46,602 nt of DNA. It comes from Anaerolineae bacterium. Lineage in GTDB: Bacteria; Chloroflexota; Anaerolineae; B4-G1; DUEL01. Numbering within the stretch: position 1 is the first letter of the stretch; each line of letters starts with the position of its first letter. The notes under the pieces were generated by a model that did no database searches, had not been told where the DNA came from, and saw only the letters and a program-made list of their open reading frames with translations. The DNA is taken from the NCBI GenBank assembly GCA_016931695.1, contig JAFGEI010000170.1, positions 1 through 46,602 on the forward strand, read 5' to 3'. The position numbers and the translations under genes are program-made. Of this stretch, positions 34,812 to 42,954 are shown in pieces.

Positions 34812-35624
34812 CTAGTACTTTTTCACCACCGGGCGGTAGGCCGCCGGCTGGCGGCACTGTAGAATCTGGGATTCTTCCCGCTGGTGGCGGATCTCGTCCA
34901 GGTCGATCTTGGCCACCGCATAGCCCTCGATCGGATCGTCCACCGCAGCGTGGATGCGCCCGCGCGGGCCGATGATGGTGCTGCGGCCAAAAAAGGTGTA
35001 GGAAGGCTCCTCGCCAACGCGGTTGGCTGCAGCGATAAAGGTCGCGTTCTCGTAGGCGCGGGCGTGGAGGTAGGTCTGCCACTCGGCGGCGTGCGGCTGC
35101 TCCCAGTTCGCCAGCACGGCCAGCAGCTCCGCCCCCTCCAGGACCAGGCTGCGCGCCGCCTCCGGAAAGGCCAGGTCCCAGCCGACCATCAGCCCGACGA
35201 CGCCAAAGTCGGCCTCAAAGGGCACGATGCGGTAGCCGGCGCGAAAGGCCATGCGCTCCTCGCCGCGCAGGTGCACCTTGTTGTACTGGCCGATGACCTC
35301 GCCGTCGACGCCGATCAGCACCGCCGAGTTGTAGATGATGCTCTCGACCTTTTCCTTGGTCACCATCCCAAAGGCGACGTGGACGCCGTACTCGGAGGCA
35401 CGCTGGCCGATAATGTTCGCCGCCGGGCCGGGGACCAATTGGGCCATTTGGGGAAATCGGGGTCCCATCTCGTAGCCAGTGGTGACTAGCTCGGGGAAAA
35501 CGATCAGGTCAACCGGCTGCTCGGTGGCGATGCGGCGGATGAACTCGCCCATCTTGATCAAGTTATCTTCCATGTGCCCCAGGACAGGCTGCATTTGAAC
35601 GGTCGCAACAGTGATCTCGCGCAT
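34812..35624 (-). CDS. Nitrilase-superfamily protein lacking catalytic Cys
   Basis: 270-residue protein of the carbon-nitrogen hydrolase fold. The conserved Glu45 (VFPELV), Lys116 (YNKVHL) and second Glu122 are present, but the nucleophilic cysteine in the usual motif G-x-x-I-C-Y-D is Gly148: the sequence reads GLMVGWDLAFPEAAR, and the codon is GGC. An ordinary amidase or nitrilase reaction through a thioimidate is therefore not expected, unless another residue substitutes. The frame is intact, start ATG has AAGGAGG, and the gene sits between rluD and the MFS gene, so it is not decaying. It may be a pseudoenzyme or binding protein working with the transporter; that is inference. Confidence 0.85.
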   Translation of the reverse strand: MREITVATVQMQPVLGHMEDNLIKMGEFIRRIATEQPVDLIVFPELVTTGYEMGPRFPQMAQLVPGPAANIIGQRASEYGVHVAFGMVTKEKVESIIYNSAVLIGVDGEVIGQYNKVHLRGEERMAFRAGYRIVPFEADFGVVGLMVGWDLAFPEAARSLVLEGAELLAVLANWEQPHAAEWQTYLHARAYENATFIAAANRVGEEPSYTFFGRSTIIGPRGRIHAAVDDPIEGYAVAKIDLDEIRHQREESQILQCRQPAAYRPVVKKY

Positions 35625-35711
35625 GTCTCTCCCTCCTTCGAGTTGTCGTGCAACGGCCCGGTTGCTCTCCCGACACCGGTTGCACAGGGGCCGGGCTGCA
35701 CCGCCGTGGCC

Positions 35712-36626
35712 TTATTTTTTTCGCAGTCGATCCAGCAGCCCGGCCAGTTCCCCGGGCAGCGGCGCCGTGAGGGTCATCTCTTCCCCGCGCGCAGGGTGGG
35801 TGAAGCAAAGCTCGCTGGCGTGGAGAAAGTGGCGCCCCGGCAGCAGCAGCTGCCTGCGGTTGCCATACACCCGGTCCCCCACCACCGGGTAGCCGAGCCA
35901 GCTCAGGTGGACCCGGATCTGGTGCGTGCGGCCAGTGTGGGGGCGGACCTCCAGCAAGGTGTGGTGAGGAAAATGCTCCAGGGCTCGGTACTGCGTCGTC
36001 GCCGGGCGCCCGGTTCGCGTGGCCGCCATCTGTTTCCGCTCCCGCTGGTGCCGGCCGACCGGTGCTTCGATCACCCCTTCGCGGGGTTGAATGCTTCCCT
36101 CGACCAGGGCCAGATAGGTCTTGCGCACCTGGCGGCGCTTGAACTGCCGCTGCAGGGCGGCGTAGGTTTCGGGCTCCTTGGCCACCAGCAGCACGCCGGA
36201 TGTATCCTTGTCCAGCCGGTGGACGATGCCCGCCCGCTCCAACCCGCCCACGTCGGCGATGGGCGGGAAATGGGCCAGCAGGGCGTTGACCAGCGTGCCG
36301 CTGCTGTGCCCCGGCGCCGGGTGGACGACCATGCCCGCCGGCTTGTCCACAGCCAGCAAGAAACCGTCTTCATAGATCAGCTGGAGAGGGATGGATTCCG
36401 CTTCGACGACGGGCTCCTTTTCCTCCGGCAGCAGCACGACCAGGCGGTCCCCCGCTTCGACGCGGTAAGACGGCTTGCTCGTCCGCTCGTTCACCGTCAC
36501 CGCGCCGGACTTGATCAGTTGTTGGACCTGGGAACGGCTCAGGTCGGGCAGGCGATCGGCCAGCAGGCGGTCCAGGCGCAGCGACGCCTCGGCCGGGGTC
36601 ACCGCGATGGCAACCGCTTCGCTCAT
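35712..36626 (-). CDS. rluD: Ribosomal large subunit pseudouridine synthase, RluD family
   Basis: Converts uridines in 23S rRNA to pseudouridine; 304 residues. N-terminal S4 RNA-binding domain (residues about 14-65, LRLDRLLADRLPDLSRSQVQ) and catalytic domain with Asp139 in HRLDKDTSGVLLVAK. The C-terminal motif HTGRTHQIRVHLSWLGYPVVGD is typical of the RluA/C/D group. Exact target sites cannot be read from sequence. Start ATG overlaps the lspA stop as ATGA, with GGAGG in the end of lspA. Part of traR/dksA-lspA-rluD. Confidence 0.94.
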   Translation of the reverse strand: MSEAVAIAVTPAEASLRLDRLLADRLPDLSRSQVQQLIKSGAVTVNERTSKPSYRVEAGDRLVVLLPEEKEPVVEAESIPLQLIYEDGFLLAVDKPAGMVVHPAPGHSSGTLVNALLAHFPPIADVGGLERAGIVHRLDKDTSGVLLVAKEPETYAALQRQFKRRQVRKTYLALVEGSIQPREGVIEAPVGRHQRERKQMAATRTGRPATTQYRALEHFPHHTLLEVRPHTGRTHQIRVHLSWLGYPVVGDRVYGNRRQLLLPGRHFLHASELCFTHPARGEEMTLTAPLPGELAGLLDRLRKK

Positions 36627-37138
36627 GCCTCGCACTCCTCCGCCCGCGCCTGCCCCCGCCACTGCTCCCAGAGCATCGCCCCGGCCAGCAGGATCACGCC
36701 GCTGACGATCGAAATGTCGGCCAGGTTCGAGATCGGCCAGGTTCTCATCGGCCAAAAGTTGAGGTCGATGAAATCGACCACCGCCCCGCGCACGATGCGG
36801 TCGCTGAGGTTCCCCAGCGCCCCGCCCATCTGGATGCCCATCGCCAGGCGGAGCCAGAATTGGCCGTAGGGCAGGTGGCGGTAATAGAGCAAGAGCACGA
36901 CGACGACGACGACGTCGATGACGAGAAAGAGCTCGCTGACGCCTTGAAAAAGGCCGAAAGCGACCCCGGTGTTGGTGACGTAGGTGACCGAAAAGAACGG
37001 GGCCAGCCAGGACGCCAGGTCCATTGACTGGCCCAAATCCATCTTGGCCACCACCAGGCTCTTGGTGATCTGGTCCGCCGCCAACAGTAACAGGGCAACG
37101 GCAGGCAGTATCAGCCGTTCGACTCCGGGCCGGCGCAA
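36623..37138 (-). CDS. lspA: Lipoprotein signal peptidase II
   Basis: Membrane aspartyl protease that removes signal peptides of prolipoproteins (such as the HlyD- and HtrA-like lipoproteins here). 171 residues, four transmembrane helices. Conserved motifs VTNTGVAFGLF, GALGNLSDRIVRGAVVDFIDL (with catalytic Asp residues) and NLADISIVSG. Start assigned to TTG at 37138, 6 nt after AGGGAG and just 10 bp after the traR/dksA stop; no ATG lies in a sensible place. Overlaps rluD by 4 bp. Confidence 0.9.
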   Translation of the reverse strand: MRRPGVERLILPAVALLLLAADQITKSLVVAKMDLGQSMDLASWLAPFFSVTYVTNTGVAFGLFQGVSELFLVIDVVVVVVLLLYYRHLPYGQFWLRLAMGIQMGGALGNLSDRIVRGAVVDFIDLNFWPMRTWPISNLADISIVSGVILLAGAMLWEQWRGQARAEECEA

Positions 37139-37148
37139 CCGCTGCTCC

Positions 37149-37493
37149 CTATCCTCCCCGCTCGACGCGGGATTGGCAATCCAAACAACAACGCGCGTAG
37201 GGGATCGCTTCCAGCCGGGCGCGGTCGATGGGGGCGCCGCACGACTCGCAGATCCCATAAACGCCTTGCTCGAACCGCTGGAGGGCTTGCTCGACCTGCT
37301 CCAACAAAACGACCTCGTTGCGGCGCAGAGAGACCTCTTTGGCCTGTTCAAAGGTTTCGGTCGCGTCGTCGGCCATGTGGTTGCCATAGCCGCTGCTGTG
37401 ATACTCGACGTCCCCCATCTTGCTGACTTGCTGCAATAGGCGTTCTTTTTCCGCCAGCAAGTGTTGTTTCAATTCCTCGATCGTGATCGACAT
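37149..37493 (-). CDS. TraR/DksA-family zinc-finger protein
   Basis: 114-residue protein with an N-terminal coiled coil (ELKQHLLAEKERLLQQVSK) and the TraR/DksA zinc finger CESCG...CCLDC near residues 83-108. Family members bind RNA polymerase through the secondary channel (DksA) or are YteA-like/spore-related in Gram-positives. Function here is unknown but transcription-related is likely. The acidic tip DxxDxA of DksA is not obvious; the loop reads HMADDATETF. ATG at 37493 follows GGAGAGATCAGC. First gene of the traR/dksA-lspA-rluD operon, with a promoter at 37573-37600. Confidence 0.88.
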   Translation of the reverse strand: MSITIEELKQHLLAEKERLLQQVSKMGDVEYHSSGYGNHMADDATETFEQAKEVSLRRNEVVLLEQVEQALQRFEQGVYGICESCGAPIDRARLEAIPYARCCLDCQSRVERGG

Positions 37494-37572
37494 GCTGATC
37501 TCTCCAATTCATCGCCATCCCAGTTGACACCGTGCCCCCAACGCCGGGCTCCAGCTCGTGGCAGCCAGGTTG

Positions 37573-37600
37573 ATTCTACCACAGGGGGCGAAAATCGCAA
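37573..37600 (-). promoter_or_regulatory. Promoter for traR/dksA-lspA-rluD
   Basis: Minus strand TTGCGA (37600-37595), 16-bp spacer, TAGAAT (37578-37573) with extended TGG. The start would lie about 75 nt before traR/dksA. Confidence 0.65.
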
Positions 37601-37621
37601 CCTTTTTGGCGCCGGGAGCCG

Positions 37622-40600
37622 TTACGATTCCACTACCTTGACCCCCAGTTTGAGCGCGTCCCCGTCGATCTGGAACTCGGCGACCACCATCCCGGCGTCC
37701 GGCTCGCCGGCGGCGAATTCGACGCTCAGGGTTTCGGCGGCGACGAGATCGCGCCAGCCCAAGACAGCTTTTTCCAGCTCGCCCTCCGCCTGGTAGACGG
37801 TGGCGATGCGGTCATCCAGGCGAAAACCGGCCTCTTTGCGCAGGGTCTGCAGGCGGCGGATCACCTCGCGGGCCAGCCCCTCGGCGACGAGCTCGGGAGT
37901 GAGCGTGGTGTCGACGGCGACGGTCACGCCGTACTCGGCCGCGACCGCCAACCCCTGGCGCGGCTCTTGGCGCACCACCACCTCTTCGGCCAGCAGCTCC
38001 ACCGCCTCCCCGTTCACCACGATGGGCAAGGGCAGCCTGGCCCGCAGCCGGCGTACCGCGGCCGCGGCGTCTTGGGCCGCCAGGGCGGCGCACGCCGCCG
38101 GGAACTGGCGGCCAAAGCGGGGCCCCAGCAGCTGGTTGTTGGGCAGCAGCTGGTAGGTCACCAGATGGCTCGCGTCGTCGACGTAGGCGACTTGTTTGAC
38201 GTTCAACTCTTCCTGCACCAGGGCGACCAGATCGTCGTCCAGCTCGTCGCGGCCCGGTTCCAGGTGGACCAGGGCCTGCGCCAGCGGCTGGCGCAGCTTG
38301 ATGTTGGCACTGTTGCGCGCCGCGTGACCCAGCGCCACCACCTGCCGGGCCAGCTCCATCCCTGCCAGCAGGTCGTCGTCGACCGCCGCCAGGTCGGCCG
38401 CGGGCCACCCGGTGTGGTGAACGCTCTCCGGCGCTTGCGCGTCGACGGAGCGAACCAGGTTCTGGTACATCACCTCGCTGACGAACGGCACAAAGGGAGC
38501 CAGCAGGCGGCACAGGGTGGTCAGGACCTGGTAAAGGACGGCGTACGCCTGGTGCTTGTCGGCGTCTTGCTCGCTCCTCCAAAAGCGACGCCGGCTGCGG
38601 CGGACGTACCAGTTCGTCAGGTCGTCCAGGAAGGGTTCGAGCACCAGCGTGGCGCCGTAGGCGTCATATTCCTCCAACCGCTCAGTGACCTGGGCGACGA
38701 CCTGGTGCAGGCGGGCCAGGACCCAGCGGTCGAGCAGCGCCGCAGGCGCCAGGTCGGCCGCCGGGGCCGGTTCCCACCCGTCGATGTTGGCGTAGGTGAC
38801 GAAAAACGAATAGACGTTCCACAGCGGGATCAGGAACCGCCGCCGCACTTCGTCCGCGTTGTTGTAGCCAAAGAGCAGGTTGGTCTCTGGCTTGTGGGCG
38901 CAGTAGAGCCAGCGCATCACGTCGACGCCCATTTGATCGGCCGCCGCGTTGAACTCGATGGCATTGCCCCACGACTTGTGCATCTCTTGCCCGTCCTCGG
39001 CCAGCAGGGTGGCGTAGCCAAAGCAGGTGCGGAAGGGAGGCGAGTTTTCCAGCACCGTCGCCATGGCCAGCAGGCTGTAGAACCAGTTGCGAAACTGGCC
39101 GGGAAACGACTCGCTGATCCAGTCGGCCGGGTACCACTGGCGCCAGTATTCCCGGTCGGTGCGATAGCCCATGGTGCTAAAGCTGACGATGCCCGCGTCC
39201 AGCCAGGGATTGCCGACGTCGGGGGTGCGCCGGGCCTCTGCGCCGCACTGGGAGCAGGCGACGCGCACCTGGTCGATCCACGGCTTGTGCGGCGTGTGGC
39301 CCTGGAACGTCTCCCACCCGGCGATGGCCCGCTCTTCGAGTTCGTGCTCGTCGCCAATGACCTCGAAATGGCCGCACTCCGGGCACTCCCAAATCGGCAG
39401 GGCCAGGCCCCAGAAGCGTTTCTTGCTGATCATCCAGTCGTGCATGTTGCGCAGCCAGTCCAGCTCCCGCTCGAGGCCAAAGGCGGGGATCCAGCGGATT
39501 TGCCGCGTGACCTCCATCATGTCGTAGCGCAGCTCGTCCATCGAGATGAACCACTCGTCCACCAGCCGAAAGACCAGGTCGACGCCGCAGCGCCAGCAGA
39601 CGGGGTAGCGGTGCGTGTAATCCTCGACCTTGTAGAGGAGGCCCTTTTGCCGCAGGTCCGCAAAGATCTTTTCGGCGCTGTCCGAGACGTGGCTGGCGGT
39701 GAGGAAACCGAACCCGGCCAGGAAAAGCCCTTCCTCGCTCAGCGGCGCGATGGCTGGCAGGTCGTATTGACGGCCCAGCTCCAGGTCCTCCGCCCCACAG
39801 CCGGGCGCGATGTGGACGATGCCGGTGCCCTCCGCCTCGCCGACCTCCTCCCACAGGATGACGCGGTGGGCCGCCGGGCCGCCAGCGGCCTGCTGGGCCG
39901 GCAGCTCGTCAAAGGGGCCGTCGTAGCTCCAGCCCTCCATGGCCGCGCCTTTCAGCTCCTCCAACACCTCGTAGGAGCCCTCGAGGATCGGGAGGGTGCC
40001 CTTGGAGAGGTACAGAACGTGCTCGCCTTGCCGTACTTTGACGTAATCCAACTCGGGCCCCACTGCTGCGGCGACGTTGCTGGTCAGGGTCCAGGGCGTG
40101 GTGGTCCAGACCAGCAGGTTCTCCCCTGGCTGCTCCCGCAGCGGGAAGCGCAAGGTGACGGCGGGATGGGTCATCTCGCGGTAGCCTTCGGTGACGATCT
40201 CGTGCTGGCTGATGCCGGTGGCGCAGCGGGGGCACCAGGGCATCACGTCGCGCCCCTTGTACAGCCAGCCCTGTTCCCAGCAGCGCTTGAGAAAGGTCCA
40301 GATCATATAGTTGTTCTCGTTGGAGAAGGTGAAATAGGAACCGCCCAGCTCGGGCAGGCCAAGCCGGGCGACGACCTGTTCGACCGTGTCCGTCACCGGA
40401 CCCTGCGGCCCCTCGACCGTGACCACCTGCTGCGGGTCCTCCGCCAGCCGGTCGGCCAGGTCGCGCAGGGAATCCGGGTCGTTCCAATCCATCCAGTACC
40501 CCAGGCGAATCGACTGCTCGGTCTGTACGGCCGCGTAGCGCAGCACCCGCTCCTTGCACTTGTTCACAAAGCGCGCGACGCCGTATCGCTCAATGTCCTG

Positions 40601-40915
40601 CTTGGAGCCAAAGTCGAGCTCTTTTTCCACTTCCACCTCGACCCACAGCCCCTGGCAGTCGTAGCCGTTCTGGTAGCGGGTGCGGAAACCGCGCATCGCT
40701 TTGTAGCGATGGAAGAGGTCCTTGTAGGTCCTGCCCCAGCCGTGGTGGACGCCCATGGGGTTGTTGGCCGTGATCGGCCCATCGGTAAAGGCCCAGCGGG
40801 GCGCGCCCCGGCGCAGCTGGACCAGCTTGCGAAAGGCATCCATCTCCCGCCACAGGTCGAGGATCTGGTATTCCTGCGCCACGAAATCGACGTGCGAGGG
40901 TACCGGTTCGAACAT
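37622..40915 (-). CDS. ileS: Isoleucyl-tRNA synthetase, long form
   Basis: Class Ia synthetase charging tRNA-Ile; 1097 residues, longer than E. coli IleRS and like the long form. The HIGH-equivalent is HHGWGR (residues 57-62) within NNPMGVHHGWGRTYKD, and the KMSKS loop is EMHKSWGN with K647, both departures from the textbook motifs. The editing domain is present (WTTTPWTLTSNVAAAVG) and two cysteine pairs (CPRC, CPEC/CSQC) may bind zinc. The start ATG at 40915 has AGGAGGTGAATC. The 65-bp gap to ilvE holds a clear ilvE promoter but no credible minus-strand promoter, and the only T-box on this strand lies beyond ilvE. Confident of function. Confidence 0.95.
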   Translation of the reverse strand: MFEPVPSHVDFVAQEYQILDLWREMDAFRKLVQLRRGAPRWAFTDGPITANNPMGVHHGWGRTYKDLFHRYKAMRGFRTRYQNGYDCQGLWVEVEVEKELDFGSKQDIERYGVARFVNKCKERVLRYAAVQTEQSIRLGYWMDWNDPDSLRDLADRLAEDPQQVVTVEGPQGPVTDTVEQVVARLGLPELGGSYFTFSNENNYMIWTFLKRCWEQGWLYKGRDVMPWCPRCATGISQHEIVTEGYREMTHPAVTLRFPLREQPGENLLVWTTTPWTLTSNVAAAVGPELDYVKVRQGEHVLYLSKGTLPILEGSYEVLEELKGAAMEGWSYDGPFDELPAQQAAGGPAAHRVILWEEVGEAEGTGIVHIAPGCGAEDLELGRQYDLPAIAPLSEEGLFLAGFGFLTASHVSDSAEKIFADLRQKGLLYKVEDYTHRYPVCWRCGVDLVFRLVDEWFISMDELRYDMMEVTRQIRWIPAFGLERELDWLRNMHDWMISKKRFWGLALPIWECPECGHFEVIGDEHELEERAIAGWETFQGHTPHKPWIDQVRVACSQCGAEARRTPDVGNPWLDAGIVSFSTMGYRTDREYWRQWYPADWISESFPGQFRNWFYSLLAMATVLENSPPFRTCFGYATLLAEDGQEMHKSWGNAIEFNAAADQMGVDVMRWLYCAHKPETNLLFGYNNADEVRRRFLIPLWNVYSFFVTYANIDGWEPAPAADLAPAALLDRWVLARLHQVVAQVTERLEEYDAYGATLVLEPFLDDLTNWYVRRSRRRFWRSEQDADKHQAYAVLYQVLTTLCRLLAPFVPFVSEVMYQNLVRSVDAQAPESVHHTGWPAADLAAVDDDLLAGMELARQVVALGHAARNSANIKLRQPLAQALVHLEPGRDELDDDLVALVQEELNVKQVAYVDDASHLVTYQLLPNNQLLGPRFGRQFPAACAALAAQDAAAAVRRLRARLPLPIVVNGEAVELLAEEVVVRQEPRQGLAVAAEYGVTVAVDTTLTPELVAEGLAREVIRRLQTLRKEAGFRLDDRIATVYQAEGELEKAVLGWRDLVAAETLSVEFAAGEPDAGMVVAEFQIDGDALKLGVKVVES

Positions 40916-40930
40916 GATTCACCTCCTAAA

Positions 40931-40959
40931 TTGACAAATTCAACACTTTGCCATACAAT
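40931..40959 (+). promoter_or_regulatory. Promoter for ilvE
   Basis: TTGACA (40931-40936), 17-bp spacer, TACAAT (40954-40959). The start would be about 15 nt before the ATG, giving a very short leader that overlaps AAAAGGAGG. It lies 16 bp from the ileS start codon on the other strand. Confidence 0.8.
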
Positions 40960-40980
40960 CGCCCATCAAAAGGAGGGCCG

Positions 40981-42036
40981 ATGCTAAAGCCTTTCACCAA
41001 TCAATCACCCTGTCTGCCCCAGGACCCCGGCTGGGACGACGGGTTTGGGTTTGGATACCGCGAGCTCGACGCCTTCTGGCTGGCCCGCTGGACGCAGGAA
41101 TCGGGTTGGGAAGCGGGCCGGCTGTACGAACAACAGGGCGCAAGCCTCGAGCTTTCACTGGCGGCCAACGTCCTGCACTATGGGCAGGCAATTTTCGAAG
41201 GGCTCAAGGCCCACCGCACGCGGGAGGACAAAATCGTCCTCTTTCGAGCCATTGACAACGCCCGGCGCATGCGGGCCTCTGCGGCCCGCCTGGTGATGCC
41301 GCCGCTGCCCGTCGACGACTTTGTGACCGCCGTCCATTCCGTCGTCAGGGCGAACCACAAGTGGGTGCCCGGTTATCAAAAGGGCAGCTTTTACCTGCGT
41401 CCGGTCATGATCGGCACGGGCCAAGTGTTGGGCGTCGCCCCGGCGCAAGAGTACCTCTTTTACGTGTTTGGCTGCCCGGCGGGCCAGTACATGGGCGGCA
41501 GCCGGGTCATTGTCCTCTCCGCCGCCCACCGCGCCGCTCCCTATGGCACCGGCGCCGCCAAGACGGCCGGGAATTACGCCGGCTGCCTGCGCCCGCAGAA
41601 AATCGCCAAAGAGATGGGCTATGTGGACGCGCTCTACCTCGACGCCCGCGACGACTTTTACATCGAGGAATTGAGCGGCGCCAACTTTTTCGCCATTCTC
41701 CACGATGGCACGCTGGTTACCCCGGAACTGGGCTCCATCCTGCCCGGCATCACCCGCGACTCGGTGCTCACCGTTGCCCGCGAGCTTTTTGGCTGGCTCA
41801 CCGTCGAGCGCCGGCTGTCCATCGAGGAGGTGTTGAGCGACGCCGTCGAGGCCTTTTACGTCGGCACGGCGGCGGTTCTTTCGCCCGTCACCACCATCAA
41901 CTACCGCGGCATCGATTATCCCATCGCCGATGGGGAACCCGGCCCGCGAGCAGAACGCCTTCTCCAGGCGCTCACAGCGATCCGTCTCCAGGAGCAGCCC
42001 GATCACTGGGACTGGGTGAAAGAGATCACGATATAG
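40981..42036 (+). CDS. ilvE: Branched-chain amino acid aminotransferase
   Basis: PLP-dependent transaminase making or degrading Ile, Leu and Val; fold class IV, of the longer BCAT1/2-like type (351 residues). PLP lysine K194 in GTGAAKTAGNYAG; substrate loop ELSGANFFAI and GTAAVLSPV cap the active site. The ATG follows AAAAGGAGGGCCG. It is convergent with the minus-strand T-box leader and divergent from ileS, so any transcript from the T-box into ileS is antisense to the whole gene. No T tract terminator is found immediately after the ilvE stop. Confidence 0.96.
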   Translation: MLKPFTNQSPCLPQDPGWDDGFGFGYRELDAFWLARWTQESGWEAGRLYEQQGASLELSLAANVLHYGQAIFEGLKAHRTREDKIVLFRAIDNARRMRASAARLVMPPLPVDDFVTAVHSVVRANHKWVPGYQKGSFYLRPVMIGTGQVLGVAPAQEYLFYVFGCPAGQYMGGSRVIVLSAAHRAAPYGTGAAKTAGNYAGCLRPQKIAKEMGYVDALYLDARDDFYIEELSGANFFAILHDGTLVTPELGSILPGITRDSVLTVARELFGWLTVERRLSIEEVLSDAVEAFYVGTAAVLSPVTTINYRGIDYPIADGEPGPRAERLLQALTAIRLQEQPDHWDWVKEITI

Positions 42037-42064
42037 CTTGTCGATAGAATTCACCGGGCCCTCA

Positions 42065-42342
42065 AAAAGAAAAACTCTCATCCCCAAAGGGACGAGAGAC
42101 ACGCTCCCGCGGTACCACCCTTCTTGCTCCCCCAGCTGGTGGAGCCACTCTGTCGGCGACACACGATCGCCGCGTCCAGGATAACGGGCGACGAACCCGG
42201 CTGAGTCTAATTGGCCACAGGCCTTTCGGTCAGCAGCTCCGGAGGGATTTTCGCCCCAGTTACCGCGCCCAACTCTCACCTGTCATGGGCTCTCTGGATC
42301 GGTGCTCTGCGGCTACTCGTCTCCATCATCGCTTTTATTGTT
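42065..42342 (-). promoter_or_regulatory. T-box riboswitch, isoleucine specifier (ATC)
   Basis: Complete T-box leader on the minus strand. Stem I begins AGCGATGATGGAGACGAGTAG; the distal loops read AGAGAG...GGTGAGAG; the specifier region is GAAAATCCCTCCGGAG, placing codon ATC (Ile) at 42248-42246. The conserved T-box sequence GGGTGGTACCGCGG lies at about 42120-42107. The terminator CTCTCGTCCC-TTTG-GGGATGAGAG-TTTTTCTTTTT (about 42098-42065) follows. Uncharged tRNA-Ile should favour the antiterminator. The next gene on this strand is ileS, but ilvE lies between in opposite orientation. Confidence 0.93.
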
Positions 42343-42348
42343 GGGGTC

Positions 42349-42377
42349 ATTATGCCACAGGAACCCCGGGCTGTCAA
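42349..42377 (-). promoter_or_regulatory. Promoter of T-box leader
   Basis: Minus strand TTGACA (42377-42372), 17-bp spacer, CATAAT (42354-42349), identical boxes and spacing to the proS promoter. Transcription starts about 7 nt later, just before stem I. Confidence 0.85.
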
Positions 42378-42400
42378 GCTGGGGGTGCAGCTCAACCCCT

Positions 42401-42436
42401 CCTTTCCCCTCTCCCAACTAGGGGAGAGGGGAAAGG
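42401..42436. terminator. Hairpin after rplL
   Basis: Perfect 15-bp stem CCTTTCCCCTCTCCC / GGGAGAGGGGAAAGG around a 6-nt loop, downstream of rplL and upstream of the T-box promoter. No U run, so it may be Rho-linked or a dispersed repeat, but it is the only candidate terminator for the ribosomal protein operon. Confidence 0.6.
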
Positions 42437-42464
42437 GAATGAGGCAAACAGTTACGCCGGGCGG

Positions 42465-42842
42465 CTACTTGAGCTCAACAGCAGCGCCGGCGGCTTCCAT
42501 CTCGGCGCGGGCGTTTTCGGCCATTTCCTTCGGCACCGCTTCCAGGATGGGGGCCGGAGCGCCCTCGACCAGTTCCTTGGCCTCCTTCAGGCCCAGGCTC
42601 GTCAGCTTGCGCACGGCCTTGATGACCTCGATCTTTTTGTCGCCAACGTCCTTGAGGATCACCGTAAACTCGGTCTGCTCCTCTTCGGGTTCGGCCGCCG
42701 CAGCCATCATCGGCATGGCCGCGACTGCTGCCGGAGCAGCAGCGCTGACGCCCAGCTTGTCCTCCAGCATTTTGACCAGTTCAGACGCTTCCAGAAGCGT
42801 CAGTTGACTGATTTCCTCGACCAGTTTTTCCAATTCCGCCAT
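42465..42842 (-). CDS. rplL: Ribosomal protein L7/L12
   Basis: Flexible stalk protein of the 50S subunit; 125 residues, standard length. N-terminal dimerisation domain ([29 protein letters not shown]), Ala-rich hinge, and C-terminal factor-binding domain with [20 protein letters not shown]. Last gene of the rplKAJL run. Shine-Dalgarno GGAGGTTAGAAAATC precedes the ATG at 42842. Confidence 0.97.
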   Translation of the reverse strand: MAELEKLVEEISQLTLLEASELVKMLEDKLGVSAAAPAAVAAMPMMAAAAEPEEEQTEFTVILKDVGDKKIEVIKAVRKLTSLGLKEAKELVEGAPAPILEAVPKEMAENARAEMEAAGAAVELK

Positions 42843-42954
42843 GATTTTCTAACCTCCAATTTTTAATGCAACTGCTTGGCCAATTGCCCCTGGTTGCGCT
42901 TCAGTGCAGCGCGCATCCAAAAGGCAGGCCGGGTCACGGCAACCTGGCAGGCGA

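Noticed and set aside
40916..40980. Proximal minus-strand promoter for ileS
   Set aside because: Candidate boxes such as TTGATG have no acceptable -10 partner at 15-19 bp; the clear boxes in this gap face ilvE.
42401..42436. Second MITE like the one at 8472
   Set aside because: It is a simple 15-bp hairpin without the CGACAATGG terminal repeats or TTAA ends; kept as a terminator candidate.
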